Assembly: GCA_002794775.1 (NCBI GenBank)
Contig: NBAY01000010.1
Span: 434,001-498,000 of the forward strand
DNA: 64,000 nt
Source of the DNA: Porodaedalea pini
Taxonomy: Eukaryota > Basidiomycota > Agaricomycetes > Hymenochaetales > Hymenochaetaceae
Direction: 5' to 3'
A program made the translations under genes and the position numbers. This document shows positions 20,074 through 32,663 of this stretch, one piece after another; positions within the stretch are counted from its first letter, which is position 1, and each line of letters opens with the position of its first letter. A model generated the notes under the pieces. That model searched no databases. It saw only the letters and a program-made list of their open reading frames with translations, and had not been told where the DNA came from.

Positions 20074-22470
20074 ATGGAAACATCTGTCCCTCAAGTCATT
20101 GCGATCGTCGTCGTTGCAGCCACCTTGTGGCGACTCGTTCGCCTCCTTGGCTTGCGAAGCTCTCTGTCTCACATCCCTGGCCCGCGTGGGATCTCCTGGT
20201 GGAGGGGTATGTACAACAGACACCCGAGGTCGATTTTTGAGGGACTAACTACTGTTGGACAGGTAGCTTCGATCAATTCTTCAACCCGGATGGATGGGCA
20301 TTCCACGAAGAGCTATACAGGAACTATGGAGGCGCTGTCCGCCTTGACATGTTATTTGGAGTAAGTGTTGTTATTGGAGCTTCGTTAGCCTTGCCCACAG
20401 CGACTGACTCCTTGACACGCTTGTAGGAACAATGTCTTCATGTCACTGACCCGCTTGCTTTGCATCACATTTTGCTCAAAGACCAGGATGTCTACGAAGA
20501 AACTGAGGAATTTTTGTTGTGAGTGTATGTTCGAAAACGTTGTACAGGGTCTAACGTACATACAGAGTGTTTAGACTCGTAATGGGCCCAAGTCTCCTGG
20601 CCACTCTCGGTAAGCAATCAATCTCACGCATGCTTCCCGCGTCAATTACTTCAATGATGTTCTGAAATCACCTTCACCCTTATACTCAATAATCCAGGTG
20701 ACCACCATAAGAGACAGCGCAAGATGCTCAGCCCTTTCTTCTCCCTCAAGCACATGCGCGACCTCCTCCCTATATGTTATCCTATTGCACACAAGGTTCA
20801 TCCATACATCTTCGTCATTTGGTTGTGATTAACTAAACGAGTTCTTGTTTCTTCCCAAGCTCTGTGATGCTCTCGGAAGCGAGATCACAAAAGGCAAAGA
20901 GCATATCGATGTCATGAACTGGATGTCTCGCGCTGCCCTTGAGTATATCGGTCAAGCTGGATTCGGTTACTCGTTCGATGCTCTCGATGAGAAGCAGACA
21001 AATGAGTTCAGTGAGGCCATGAAGAGCTTCTTGTGAGTAATAATCTTTGCTGTTGTTGCCACCCTCTATCCGTCTCTCATGTCAATGCATGATGCCTTCT
21101 CCAAACTGATCCTTATGTTCCGAACAGACCGACAGTCACTAAGCTCACGTTTCTTCGTCAATTACTCCCGCTGGGAGCAAAACTTGGTCCAGCATCATTG
21201 CGACGCTATCTGTTACAGTTGATTCCTTCGAGAAGCGTCGAAGACATAGTCACGCTCACTGATACCATTGAAAAGAATTCGAAGAGCATTCTCCAGGGGA
21301 AGAGACAAGCTCTTAAGGATGGTGACGAGGCCGTTCATGCACAGATTGGAAAAGGGAAAGACATATTAAGTGTTTTAAGTACGCCCTTTTCTAAGTCCAT
21401 TGACGCAGCTGATGGACCTACACGCTCCTATAGTGAAGGCGAACTCAGGATCAAGTGGAACTACAACCGTGCCCGAGGAGGAACTTTTAGGTCATATGAG
21501 GTAGTCTTTCGTCATTTTTTGAAAGCGGAAATAGAAAATTAACAATTGACATTCGATTTCAGCACTTTCATCAGCGCCGGACACGACACCACTACGAGTG
21601 CTGTGAGCCGCATACTTCACGTTTTATCGATACATCAAGACGTGCAGTCGAAGCTCCGCGAAGAAGTCACCGCGGCTCGAAAAGAACAAGGGGATCTCGA
21701 TTACGATGCGCTCATGGCCTTGCCATTGCTCGATGCCGTCTGTCGCGAGACTTTGCGCGTCTATCCACCGGCCCTGCAAGTCAAACGCATGCATGTCTTT
21801 TAATGTTTTGACTTGAAGCTTGCACTAGCATTGACACAGGTTGACAGAACGAAGAAAGACGCTGTCCTCCCTCTCCTTTGGCCGATCAAATCTGCTGACG
21901 GAAAGACGGAGATTAAAGAGATTCATATAAAGAAGAATACGACCGTTTACATTTCGATCCTTGGTGCGAATCGGGACAAGGCTATCTGGGGCGACGATGC
22001 GGATGAGTGGAAGCCCGAGCGCTGGCTCAAGCCGTTGCCGAAGAGCGTAAATGATGCGCATTTGCCTGGCGTTTACTCGCAGATGTAGGTTGTTCTCTCG
22101 CTTCTATTTTAGAGATTTACTGAGATGTTGGCGCATGCTTCTAGGATGACGTTCATAGGGGGTGGACGGGCGTGTATGTGAGTTTCTTAATCCTTCTTTA
22201 TGCTTTGCTCGATGTTAAATCCAACTACCTTTTAGTGGCTTCAAGTTTTCTGAAATGGAGATGAGTGAGTCATTCTTCGGTTACACGTCGCGTTCAGGTA
22301 CTAAATGTCCCATTGAAGAGATGGTGCTGTCGATGCTCCTCGAGAAGTTCGTTTTTGAACCGGGCCCGGAGATAGCTTGGAAGATGGGTGCGATTCATCA
22401 TCCCGTTGTCAAAGATTCTGGCAGCGACGCTGGACAAGTTCCCTTGAAGGTATCCTTTGTGCATAATTAA
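20074..22470 (+). CDS. Cytochrome P450, tandem copy 1
   Basis: A haem-thiolate monooxygenase anchored in the ER. Thirteen exons: 20074-20206, 20263-20360, 20427-20518, 20566-20609, 20698-20795, 20860-21032, 21128-21378, 21434-21500, 21563-21790, 21848-22084, 22145-22177, 22236-22264 and 22319-22470, giving 544 residues. The ATG at 20074 is chosen over 20059 because it aligns with the METS/MELS/MEIS starts of the copies. Visible are an N-terminal anchor, the hinge SLSHIPGP, I-helix AGHDTTTS, ExxR as ETLRVYP, the PERW motif, and the haem loop FIGGGRACIG with its cysteine. Exon 9 either ends at an unusual GC donor (21791, aligned with the copies) or at GT 21795 with acceptor 21839, adding four residues. 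Substrate unknown; it is the most diverged of the three copies. Confidence 0.9.
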
Positions 22471-23751
22471 AGTAAGATACTGGTTATGGTCGATTGGAAT
22501 ATAGATGAGTAGGGAGGCTTCGGTATATTGCTGTTCTGGCCTACATTCATATAGACTTGATACGCTTGCGCGAGTTAGATGCCGTTGCGTCAATTTATCA
22601 CGTTATCTCGACTCCTACGTCGTCAGCTACAAAAAAATACATGATCCCAAGATATAGTTCGTGACAGGTCAAGGAGATAACATCCATTGAAATCAAAGGT
22701 AATAAAATGGGGACGAAAAATAAAATAAAAACTGAAACATCCAGGAAGGGACGAACAAGTTCTTCAAATGCACGTGCGCTCAATGCTACACAGGCTTGGG
22801 ACGTTGCACCGCGGTACTTTTGAGACCTGAAGCTAGAAGGGCTTCGAGTCGAAAACAATTGCTCTGCTTTTCTACATTCGAAAAGCTTGCATATGCCCTG
22901 ACTCGGGGAACTGTTAGAACAGGCCGGCGCCCGAGGAGAAAGAAGTCCCTTATTCATGTAAAGATTTCTTAGCTAATCCTTTCAACTTTCTCATGTGCAG
23001 CTACCCTGATCATGAAGCGGTCTTTTCGCAACTTGAGCGCGATGGCTTATCAACTGAAGTATAATCACTGGCAATCCTTTTGTTTGTTCTCAGTATCGCA
23101 ACTTCTGGTTTGTGTCTTGTCAAGTTCGTGGCTAGTACTTTATAGGGCTGCTATGTTAAAGTCACTCTGTTTTTTGTCTTTCAGTTTTTTGTCTTTCAGC
23201 TGATAAGCTGCTCGGGAGAGATATTTTGACGCGCCCAGTGTATGCGAGGTTCTTCTTAAACACAGTTGTGGAGAAAACAAAATCGCTAGCAGACAATGGC
23301 CAATTGTGTATTTTAAGCTTTTCAGACGGGTAGCTCCAACGCTATGCCTCGTAAACACTAGTCAGCTTCCCTTCTTCACCGCATTCGACAACCAGAAACC
23401 GAATTCGTGACTTCACTCGCTGATCTATTTTTCGTACGTTTACCACGCATCCATGCTTTCCATATGTTGCGCGACTTTCAGATTAACTTCTATCTGTGCA
23501 GAACAAACTCGCGTACGCTTTATGAATACCAAAAACAAGAAGTTTGGCTCCGAGAACATTCTTTTGAACGTTCTGAGAATGGAAGGCATGGTCTCTGGTG
23601 AAAATAATAGCACGTCCCGGCGAAAGACCATTGCTGACGATACACTGGTCATGTCGTTGTTGGCTGGGTTTTATCCACGGGCGTATGAATGACTTCACGG
23701 TATAAAAGCAGAGACATTTCAACCCTCGTTGCCCTAGCCAGCTCTCCAGAC
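22471..23751. other. Intergenic stretch between P450 copies 1 and 2
   Basis: No gene recognised. The part from about 23070 to 23750 resembles 28630-29225 upstream of the third copy (shared AAGTTC(G/A)TGGCTAG, GGGTAGCTCCAA and CTCGTAAACACT blocks), so copies 2 and 3 have related promoters. TATAAAA at 23701-23707 lies 51 nt before the ATG. Confidence 0.6.
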
Positions 23752-26091
23752 ATGGAGTTATCTACTTCTCAAATCATTGCAGCCTTTGTCGCCGTCATTA
23801 TCCTATGGCGTGCTCTTCGTCCCCTTTCCTCACGGGGCTCTTTATCCCATATACCTGGACCACATCGTGCATCTTGGTGGAAAGGTATGTGCGATAGATG
23901 TCGACGTAGGAGGGCTCCAAGACTGACTACACCTGATAGGCAACTTCTCTCGATTCTTCAACCCGGAAGGCTGGAAGTTCCACGAGGAGTTGTACAGGAG
24001 CTATGGAGGCGCTGTCCGCCTTGACATGCTGTTTGGAGTGAGTACTATTTCTCGGGTTCTGAAGGTCTTGAGCGAGACACCGACCCCTCTGCAGGATCAG
24101 CACCTCTACGTGTCTGATCCGCTGGCTTTGCATCATATTTGCGTCAAAGACCAATATGTCTACGAAGAAACGGAGAGGTTCCTTGTGTGAGTTTTGCGAG
24201 CACGAGAAGATGTGGGGTGTGCATTAACGTCCACCCAGAACCAATAGACTTACATTTGGACCAAGTCTTCTATCTACCCTTGGTAAGTACAGGGCACCGT
24301 TGAATCATTGATTGTCGCAAATCTGATCTTGCAAAACTCGGTTCTTACTAAGGCAACGAACACAAAAGGCAGCGCAGGCTTCTTAACCCCATCTTCTCCC
24401 TCAAATACATGCGCGATCTTCTCCCTGTATTTTATCCTATCGCTCACAAGGTGCGGTCACCTACTTTCTGTCACTCACATTTGACTAATGCTGTCAGTCC
24501 GAACTAGCTCTGCGATGTCCTTGAGAACGAGGTTTCAAAGGGTAAACAGCATATCGACGTCATGAACTGGATTTCTCGCGCTGCACTCGAGTATGTCGGT
24601 CAGGGAGGACTTGGATACCCCTTTGGTGCTCTTGACGAACGGCAGACGAACGCTTATAGCGAGGCCATGAAGGCCCTCAAGTATGTGAAGTTCCATCTAC
24701 AGCGCTTACTCAACCCTCATATCTGTTACAAACAGTCCTCTACTTTTCAAGCTCGACTTCCTTCTGCGGTTTCTCCCACAAGCAGTCAGGCTTGGATCTC
24801 CGTCATTTCGACGAAGGGTTGTGGAAATGATCCCCTTGAAATCAGTTAGAGACCTTGTGACGATAACTGATACCATCGAAAAGCATTCGAAGGAAATTCT
24901 CCAAAGGAAGCGACAAGCCCTTCAGAATGGCGATGAGGCCACGCACGCACAGATCGGAAACGGAAAGGATATAATGAGCGTTTTGAGTAAGCTCACTCTT
25001 GTTTCTAAAACGCTACTCGTTGAACTGACGGAATATTACAGTGAAGGCGAACTTAAGCGCAAACGGAGCTACTAACTTGCCAGAGTCGGAGCTCCTGGCT
25101 CATATGAGGTGGGGAGATTTCATTCTGAGAGCAGGAAGAGAGGTGAATGGCAAATGACAACACATTTTAGTACGTTCATCGTGGCCGGGCACGATACTAC
25201 GACGAGTGCCGTGAGCCGCATACTCCATATCCTGTCAGAAAACCAGGAGGCACAGTCTAGACTCCGCGACGAAGTCACGGCCGCTCGCAAGGAACACGGG
25301 GATCTCGACTACGATATGCTCATGGCCTTACCTTATCTCGACGCAGTCTGCCGCGAGACCATGCGTGTCTATCCACCGGTCTCGCAACTCGACCGAATGT
25401 GAGCCTTGCATCGTTGTTGGCTTCCTGTCTTAAACGCTCGCTAACGTTGATTGAACACAACAGAACCAAGGAAGACGCTGTGCTTCCGCTTCTTTGGCCG
25501 ATCAAGTGCAGCGACGGAAAGACGGAGATTAACGAGATTCACTTAAAGAAGAATACGACCATTTACATTTCGATCCTTGGTGCGAACCGGAGCAAGGCAA
25601 TTTGGGGAGATGATGCGGACGAATGGAAGCCCGATCGCTGGTTGAAGCCACTGCCGAAGAGCGTAGACGATGCTCGTTTACCTGGCGTCTACTCGCAAAT
25701 GTACGTGGTCTGTATACGACATCTATTAAAACCCTCTCACCTGAATGTTTGCAAATGGTAATTTAGGATGACGTTCCTCGGCGGCGTAAGAGCATGCATG
25801 TAAGTAGAACTTTCGTAATACTCTGTTTTCCTCGCTGAGATATCCCTTCAAGTGGCTTCAAATTTTCCGAAACGGAGATGAGTAAGAAACTGAACAATTA
25901 ATGATGGAACCTCAGTATTAACTGCCGTTTTCTTGACAGAACTGGTACTGTCAGTGCTGCTTGAGAGATTTGTCTTCGAGCCAGGCCCCGAGATCTTTTG
26001 GGCGATGGGTGGTCTTCCTCAACCTCTTGTCAAAGGCGATAACGGAAACAAGGCGCAAGTTCCCCTGAAGGTTTCCGTTGTTAGTAAATGA
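23752..26091 (+). CDS. Cytochrome P450, tandem copy 2
   Basis: Exons 23752-23884, 23940-24037, 24095-24186, 24239-24282, 24353-24450, 24508-24680, 24736-24986, 25042-25108, 25171-25398, 25464-25700, 25767-25799, 25853-25881 and 25940-26091 give 544 residues. Every exon has exactly the same length as in the other two copies. Features are an N-terminal anchor (QIIAAFVAVIILWRAL), SLSHIPGP, VYEETERF, I-helix FIVAGHDTTTSAVSRIL, ETMRVYPP, EWKPDRWLKPLP, and haem loop FLGGVRACIGFKFSE. Residues in exon 9 are almost identical to copy 3, so these two separated recently or have been homogenised by conversion. The sequence belongs to a large basidiomycete P450 family; I do not assign a CYP number or substrate. 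Confidence 0.92.
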
Positions 26092-29000
26092 CGTGGACTG
26101 ACTTGAGAATGGTGTCGGGGATGTGACTCACGTTGTGGGTTGGGGTTCTTGGTTAATCAGCTGGCACGCCGAACTCATGAGAAGGGCCTTCTTCGTCTTA
26201 TTTGATACATTATGTTTTTTATTTTGCGCTTGTTTAGTCTCTGGAGTGTATATTTGATTTGTCGCGTCTTTTCGATTGTCTGAATGATTGACGGATATAC
26301 AACCTGCCAGCAGCTAGAGCTCCCGGGAGCGTGATAGCGGATCACGGGATCGACGGTGAATCGACAGGGGAGGAGCTGTAACTGGTAGTTAGTTCGCACA
26401 TTATGCAGGGCTTCACGCGTCGCGGCACGTCCCCAAGCTGTACCATCACCACCGACTGCGCGTTGGCCCGCAGTCTGACTCTGCACCGAATGGATCTGAC
26501 TGTTCTCTGAATGACAGATTCTCGGAAGCCAATATTAACACTACGTTCATTATACTTGGAACACTAAGGTCAGACACGACTATATCGACACTATTGTACT
26601 GGCACTATACGAGATCAATATTAGCTTCTTCTCGTGCGTTTGCGTCTTGGTCGCAGCTATATGTGTAAGCAGTCCATTCTGAGAACTGCTCACTCGACTG
26701 CTGCAAATGTTGACAAGCTTTATGAGGAATGAAACCGTAGCTCGGAGTCATGCTGACAGATCTTATCTGAGGAAAGCGTAAGCAGTCTTTGACATACGTG
26801 CAGCGCTCTGCTTGTCCTGGCTGGAAACCCGTTTCAAAAGTACAACTGACTCCGCTTCTTGCAACATGAGGCGCATTTAAGCCTATAAAACCAAACTATT
26901 GTGAAAACCACATTATTATGAGCAGACACGGTTTTATGATCCTGCAGGAAGTGCATACGCTGACCTTGTAATCAGAGTTCCTTTTTTTCAATGTATTGGC
27001 AACAACAACAACAACAATAGGAAAAAGGGAGCAGGTATAGACTGTAAAATAAGGGCGGGAAGTACCTAACTTATCTTTCTTTTTGTGAGTATACGAGAAG
27101 CAAAAGGACAACATGGGCTTACACTGTTTGGTGAGATCTGTACCTTCGCATGCTCTGACCTGGGAGGGTTTGTGTAAACAGCCAAAGTCAGTAGAGTTAG
27201 GAATTGCAGGGTGTTTTGGTCGTCAGAAACTTTATGATGTCCTTATGTGCTGCTAATGTTGCATTGATTTCTCAAGCGTCTGAGAACAGCCACATGCAAG
27301 TTGTATGAATTATAAGGGCAGGACGCACTGGCCCTTTGTCATCGCTGAGACTGAGAGTGTCTTAGAAATGTGCCAAGTCTGCAGGCGAACATAGCTGCCC
27401 CTCCCATCCATATCTTTCACCTTTTGGTTGCAGACAGGAATCAAGTAAAAGTAATATGCAAAGTCAACGGGCCGCAGCATTACATACTTGACGCCACGGC
27501 AACCTTACAGTGTATGTTAGTGAATGAATACTGGGTCCTGAGATTGCACACCACACAGATAGTAAACGAAGGCATTAGAGAGAATAATAAGGGAGAAATG
27601 CGTAGTGTTCGCTCACGGGTTTTGCATGGTACAGAATTTGCGAATGCTTACTGATGTCTGAAGGAGAGGTGAAACCCATTTTCCCGCAGTTCATCAGATG
27701 CAGTGCTTCGAATCAATTCAGGCTCAAACCCAAGTGCCTAACCACATCCATGAATGTAAGCTGGTCTTTTACCATGAGAGAAGAATAACTCCAGTGGTTG
27801 ATGGGCTTTAGCGAGGATGCGTCAAAACCGACGAGTAGTCGGAGATTTTTCGAACTCCGCTTCAATTATAACATGCGACTCTCCAATCGTATTTAGACGC
27901 CTTACTTGCCATCCCGCGATTCAGTGCTCCGCAAACTGGGCTTCGTCTTCACTTCACCCTTCCAGTATACTTCCAGTATTCTTGTTGACTCAGAACCGAT
28001 AGTGTCATGTCTGGTGACGGCCCGAAAGGAAGCTAGGAAAAGCGACGCGTCGCACCTGGACGGACATGATAGCTCCGAGTCTCCCACTGGTGGGCTTCAA
28101 TTACTGTCGTAGAGGGAACACTTCTTTTTCACAATGTCTTCCCGTTAGTCCTTTAGAAAGGCTGTTCTGTCAATGGCCTTATTCTGAAAACCCGAAATGT
28201 CGAGCATGTCCGTCGAATGAATGCCATTGAAATGATTTTCTGCCTGGTGCAGAGCGCTTCTTTGTACGTGGTTTGCTTCTCTAATATGTTTGCAAGAGCT
28301 TAAAAATGTATTCTATCGTGTATGCCCGTTCTGCAACCGGCGTCTTCTGACTCTCGATGTCGACAGAAGGTTCATAGCCGAGGTTCTCGATTCTCACCCT
28401 TCAGAGCCAGCCTACCCATCCCAGGAACAGACCGAGCACAGTTCCCGAGAAAGCCGAGAAACGACCTGCAACTCGACCGACGTGATGAGTTTTCTATCCA
28501 TTCAGATACTGCATCGCTATCTGCTACTTTAATAACCTCTAAAACGATCACTTGACGAAACCTCAAGACTGCATAACTTGTACGCGATGTCCTACTGGAA
28601 AACAATTCTCAGGAATATCAATCCTTTGGTGCTTCATGTCGTGTCTTCTGATTCGTGGCTTGTTAAGTTCATGGCTAGCACTCTACAAAGCTGACATGCT
28701 TAAGTCACCATGATTTTGTCTGTCTCAGCTGAGAAGCTGCTTGAAGCAAGATTTTGACGCGCTTTCTCAAAACATTTGTCACGAAAACGGAGCACTCATA
28801 TATTGCCCATTTTTACTCCAAAGTTTTCAGATAGGTAGCTCCAAAGGCTTTGTCAATGTAAGCCTCGTAAACACTGGTTGGCCTCCCTTCCACGTCGTAC
28901 TCGGCATCCCAAACCGAGTACGCGTCTTCGACCCCTCGTACGTCTCTCACACGTCGCACTTCTCATTTGTAATATGACTTCGAACTGACTTCTATCTGCG

Positions 29001-29225
29001 AAGAACGAACCTGCATGCGCTTTATGAACCCCAAAGGCATTTAGCTTCCCTCCGAGAAGTCCATTCATGTACGATATCCCGTTGATAATTATAACACATT
29101 GTCGCGAAGAGCTACTGCTGACGACAAATTGTTCATGTCGATGATAGCTGGGTTTATCCATAAAGATGGATGTTCCACGGTATAAAAGCGAGACGTTTCG
29201 ACCCTCGTTGCTAAGTTCCCCAGAC
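26092..29225. other. Intergenic stretch between P450 copies 2 and 3, a mosaic of duplicated pieces
   Basis: In order it holds a relic of the DUF6534 gene (about 26570-26850), about 650 bases with no match in the window, a copy of 19090-19900 (about 27550-28110), unassigned sequence to about 28600, and a copy of the copy-2 upstream region (about 28630-29225) ending in TATAAAA at 29181-29187, 45 nt before the third P450. No intact gene is seen. Confidence 0.6.
26570..26850 (+). pseudogene. Relic of the DUF6534 membrane-protein gene (3' half)
   Basis: The stretch starts GTCAGACACGACTATATCGA, which lines up with exon 12 of the intact gene at 17644 (RSDSIISTLVLYAIN; here RSDTTISTLLY, then after a one-base shift VLALYEINISFF). 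A GTGTAAGCA splice-like site follows at the matching place. Next come TGTTGACAAGCTTTAT near 26707 (intact TGCTGACAAGATTTAT near 17775) and GGAAAGCGTAAGCA near 26771 (intact GGAAAGCGTGAGCA near 17859). The frame is broken, and the 5' exons and the end are missing. Confidence 0.65.
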
Positions 29226-31565
29226 ATGGAAATATCTACCTCTCAAATCATTGCGGCCTCTGTCGCCGTCATCATCCTATGGCGTACTCTTCGTTCCCTT
29301 TCCTCGCGGGGCTCTCTATCCCATATACCTGGACCGCATCGTGCATCTTGGTGGAAGGGTATGTACAACAGACGTCGATGTGGAAGAGCCTCGAGACTGA
29401 CGGCATGTGACAGGCAACTTCGATCGATTCTTCAACACAGAAGGCTGGAAGTTTCATGAGGAGCTGTATAGGAAATACGGAGGAGCCGTCCGCCTTGACA
29501 TGATGTTTGGAGTGGGTGCTGTTATCCGATCTCTGGCAACCTTACACATAAACATTGACCGATCTATAGGATCAACAGCTCTATGTGTCTGATCCACTTG
29601 CTTTGCATCATATTTGCGTCAAGGACCAATATGTCTATGAGGAAACGGAGAGGTTCCTCGTGTGAGTGCTGCATGCGCGAGAAGATGTAGGGCATGGCTT
29701 GACATCCACTCAGTACCAACAGACTTACGCTTGGATCAAGTCTTCTATCCACCCTTGGTAAATACTCTACGCTACTTAACAGATGTGTCGCATTATTAAT
29801 CGCTATGCATTCGAATATTTTTCAGGCGAGCAGCACAAAAGGCAGCGCAAGCTGCTTAATCCGGTTTTCTCCCTCAAGCACATGCGTGACCTCATTCCTG
29901 TGTTTTATCCTATTGCTCACAGGGTGCGCTAGCTTTCCGATTACATTTGATCAACTGACAGTAAAGCTGTTTCATTGCATCAGCTCTGTGTTGTACTTGA
30001 GAATGAGGTTTCAAAAGGTAAACAGTATATCGACGTCATGAACTGGATCTCCCGCGCTGCACTCGAGTACGTCGGTCAGGGCGGACTTGGCTATTCTTTT
30101 GACGCTCTCGACGAACGACAGACGAACGCGTACAGCGAGGCTATAAAGGCCTTCGGGTATTTGGAATTCCATTTGCAGCGCTTACTCGAATCTCATGTTT
30201 GTTCCAACCAGTCCTCTGCTCTTCAAGCTCAACTTCCTTCTGCGGTTTCTCCCGCAAGCAGTCAAGCTTGGATCTCCGTCATTTCGACGAATGGTTGTGG
30301 AGATGATTCCTTTGAGATCAGTCAGAGGCCTTATGACGATTTCTGATACCATCGAGAAGCATTCGAAAGAAATTCACCAAGGAAAGCGACAAGCCCTTCA
30401 GGATGGCGATGAGGCCACGCACGCGCAGATCGGAAACGGAAAGGACGTATTGAGCGTTTTGAGTGAGCTCACTTTCTTTTCCAAAACGCTACTTGTTGAA
30501 CTGACGGAATGTTACAGTGAAGGCGAACTTAAGCGCAAACGGAGCTACTAACTTGCCAGAGTCCGAGCTCCTGGCTCATATGAGGTGAGAAGATTTCTCT
30601 CTTGGAGCTAGAAAGGCAACTGAATGGCAAATGTCAACGCATTTTAGTACGTTCATCGTGGCCGGACACGATACAACGACGAGTGCCGTGAGCCGCATAC
30701 TTCATATCTTGTCAGAAAACCAGGAGGCACAGTCTAGACTCCGTGACGAAGTCACGGCTGCTCGCAAGGAACACGGGGATCTCGACTACGATATGCTCAT
30801 GGCCTTACCTTATCTCGACGCAGTCTGCCGCGAGACCATGCGTGTCTATCCACCGGTCTCGCAACTCGATCGAGTGTAAGTCTTGTATCTTTTTTACTCC
30901 TTGTCTGAGACGCTCGCTAACGCTTATTGAACACGACAGAACTAAGAAAGACGCTGTGCTTCCGCTCCTTTGGCCGATCAAGTGCAGCGACGGAAAGACG
31001 GAGATTAAAGAGATTCACATAAAGAAGAATACGACCGTTTACATTTCGATCCTTGGTGCGAACCGGAGCAAGGCAATTTGGGGAGATGATGCGGAGGAGT
31101 GGAAGCCTGACCGCTGGTTGAAGCCACTGCCGAAGAGCGTAGATGATGCGCATCTACCTGGCGTCTACTCACAAATGTACGTGTTATATATACGACATCT
31201 AGTAAAACTCTCTAACCTAGATGATTGCAAATGGGTAATCCAGGATGACGTTCCTCGGTGGTGGAAGAGCCTGCATGTAAGTAGAACTTTCGTAACATTC
31301 TGTTCTCGTCGCTGAGATATCGCTTCAAGTGGCTTCAAATTTTCCGAAACGGAGATGAGTAAGAAACTGAACATTTAATAATGAAACCCCAGTACTAACT
31401 GCCTTCTTGACAGAACTGGTACTGTCAGTACTCCTTGAGAGATTTGTCTTCGAGCCAGGCCCCGAGATATTTTGGGCGATGGGTGGCATTCATCATCCTA
31501 TCGTCAAAGATGAGGGTGGAGACAAGGCGCAAGTTCCCTTGAAGGTCTCCATTGTTGGTAAATGA
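29226..31565 (+). CDS. Cytochrome P450, tandem copy 3
   Basis: Exons 29226-29358, 29414-29511, 29570-29661, 29714-29757, 29826-29923, 29984-30156, 30212-30462, 30518-30584, 30648-30875, 30940-31176, 31244-31276, 31330-31358 and 31414-31565 give 544 residues, with exon lengths identical to copies 1 and 2. The start MEISTSQIIAASVAVI matches copy 2. Key motifs are intact: SLSHIPGP hinge, AGHDTTTS in helix I, ETMRVYPP, the EWKPDRW motif, and haem loop FLGGGRACIG. All introns have GT donors. Each copy has its own TATA box, so separate transcription is likely. Nothing in the sequence suggests loss of activity. Confidence 0.92.
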
Positions 31566-31938
31566 TGTGGACTCACTTGAGGGACGTCGTCGGAGCTTCA
31601 GTCCTTGCTGATAGTCAGGAGTTTTTTGTTTTATCAATTCTCAGACATACTAAATGTTCGGCGCTGGAAAGAGATTTCAGTTCATTTATATCGCCATCTG
31701 TCATGATGAATCATGTCTTGTATTTGTCCAGTTCGTGAATTGTATAATTGTTTCTGCGATTTTTTTTTTGAATGTCCGACTCGGGATGATCGACGGAAAA
31801 CAGAATCACCGCGACGACGCGTCCTGTGCTCGTGATACGTTATTAAGGACTCTCGTGACCAGCTCTTTGGCGGTGGCGGTACTTACAGCCGTTTCTCAGT
31901 TACTGCCAGTGCTTACTTGCTCTCCGACTCTGCTTCTC
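31566..31938. other. Short intergenic stretch between P450 copy 3 and VPS37
   Basis: This holds the 3' flank of the P450 gene and the upstream region of VPS37. No TATA box or other element is clear. Confidence 0.5.
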
Positions 31939-32663
31939 ATGTCCTTCGATTCTCCTCTTTATGCTGAGTTCCCCGAGCTCTCCAGATTCTCGTGAGCCTT
32001 TATGCGTCATCTCATACTCGTGCAATATCTGAATAGATAGCGAATGCGCTGGCAGCCGGGAAGACCTCGAAGACATGCTCAATGATCCGCAGTACTTTCA
32101 GGCAGTTTTCCATTCACTGCCTCAAGTGCAAGCCATGTTCCAAGCCCAGGTTCATCTGGGTATGGCTAATGAGGAACTAGCACGTGTGTAATCGTTCCCC
32201 TGGGTTCCCGCCGCTTCTTGACTGAGGAACTTAGGAAACAACCTTGCTTTGCAGGATCAGTTATATAAATTGCGAAGCGAGACGAAGGAGGCATTTGATC
32301 GAGCTAAATCACTTGAGGCGCATTGGCGGACGGTTGAGAAAGAGCAGAAGGAAGTGTACCAGGTGTGATCCTTTATACTTTTATCATCCAAATATTTATA
32401 AATGAACATGAAAGCGTTTTAATCCTCAATTCTTGCTGATGCGTCTTCGCCACGCAACGACGGCGCAAGACGACGCATCTGAGGCGTGTGCCTCCGCTTT
32501 CATCCAATCTTCATCCTCTGCGCTTTCTGGACAAGGCGAGGCTAATGGGAAGGACGTGGATGACTTCGTGAAGGAGTTCAGGGAATTGCGGAAAGTATAT
32601 CACAAGCGGGTCATGTGGGGCGACAGATGGACTGCTGGAAAGGTCGAGTGGCATGATGATTAG
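31939..32663 (+). CDS. VPS37: ESCRT-I subunit Vps37 (Mod(r) domain)
   Basis: Vps37 is the coiled-coil subunit of ESCRT-I, which sorts ubiquitinated membrane proteins into multivesicular endosomes together with Vps23, Vps28 and Mvb12. Exons 31939-31991, 32041-32183, 32235-32362 and 32415-32663 give 190 residues. The N-terminus (SFDSPLYAEFPELSRF) leads into the Mod(r) helices: LEDMLNDPQYFQAVFHSLPQ, VQAMFQAQVHLGMANEELAR, LQDQLYKLRSETKEAFDRAK, and a C-terminal helix with FVKEFRELRKVYHKRVMWGD. Length and helix order fit fungal Vps37. The upstream frame from 31654 is open past the chosen ATG but has no support. It is a single-copy housekeeping gene lying between the P450 array and the AA9 gene. Confidence 0.85.

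Noticed and set aside
12976..31565. P450s with DUF6533/DUF6534 genes as a secondary-metabolite cluster
   Set aside because: No terpene synthase, polyketide synthase, NRPS or other core enzyme is present; local duplication explains the grouping.
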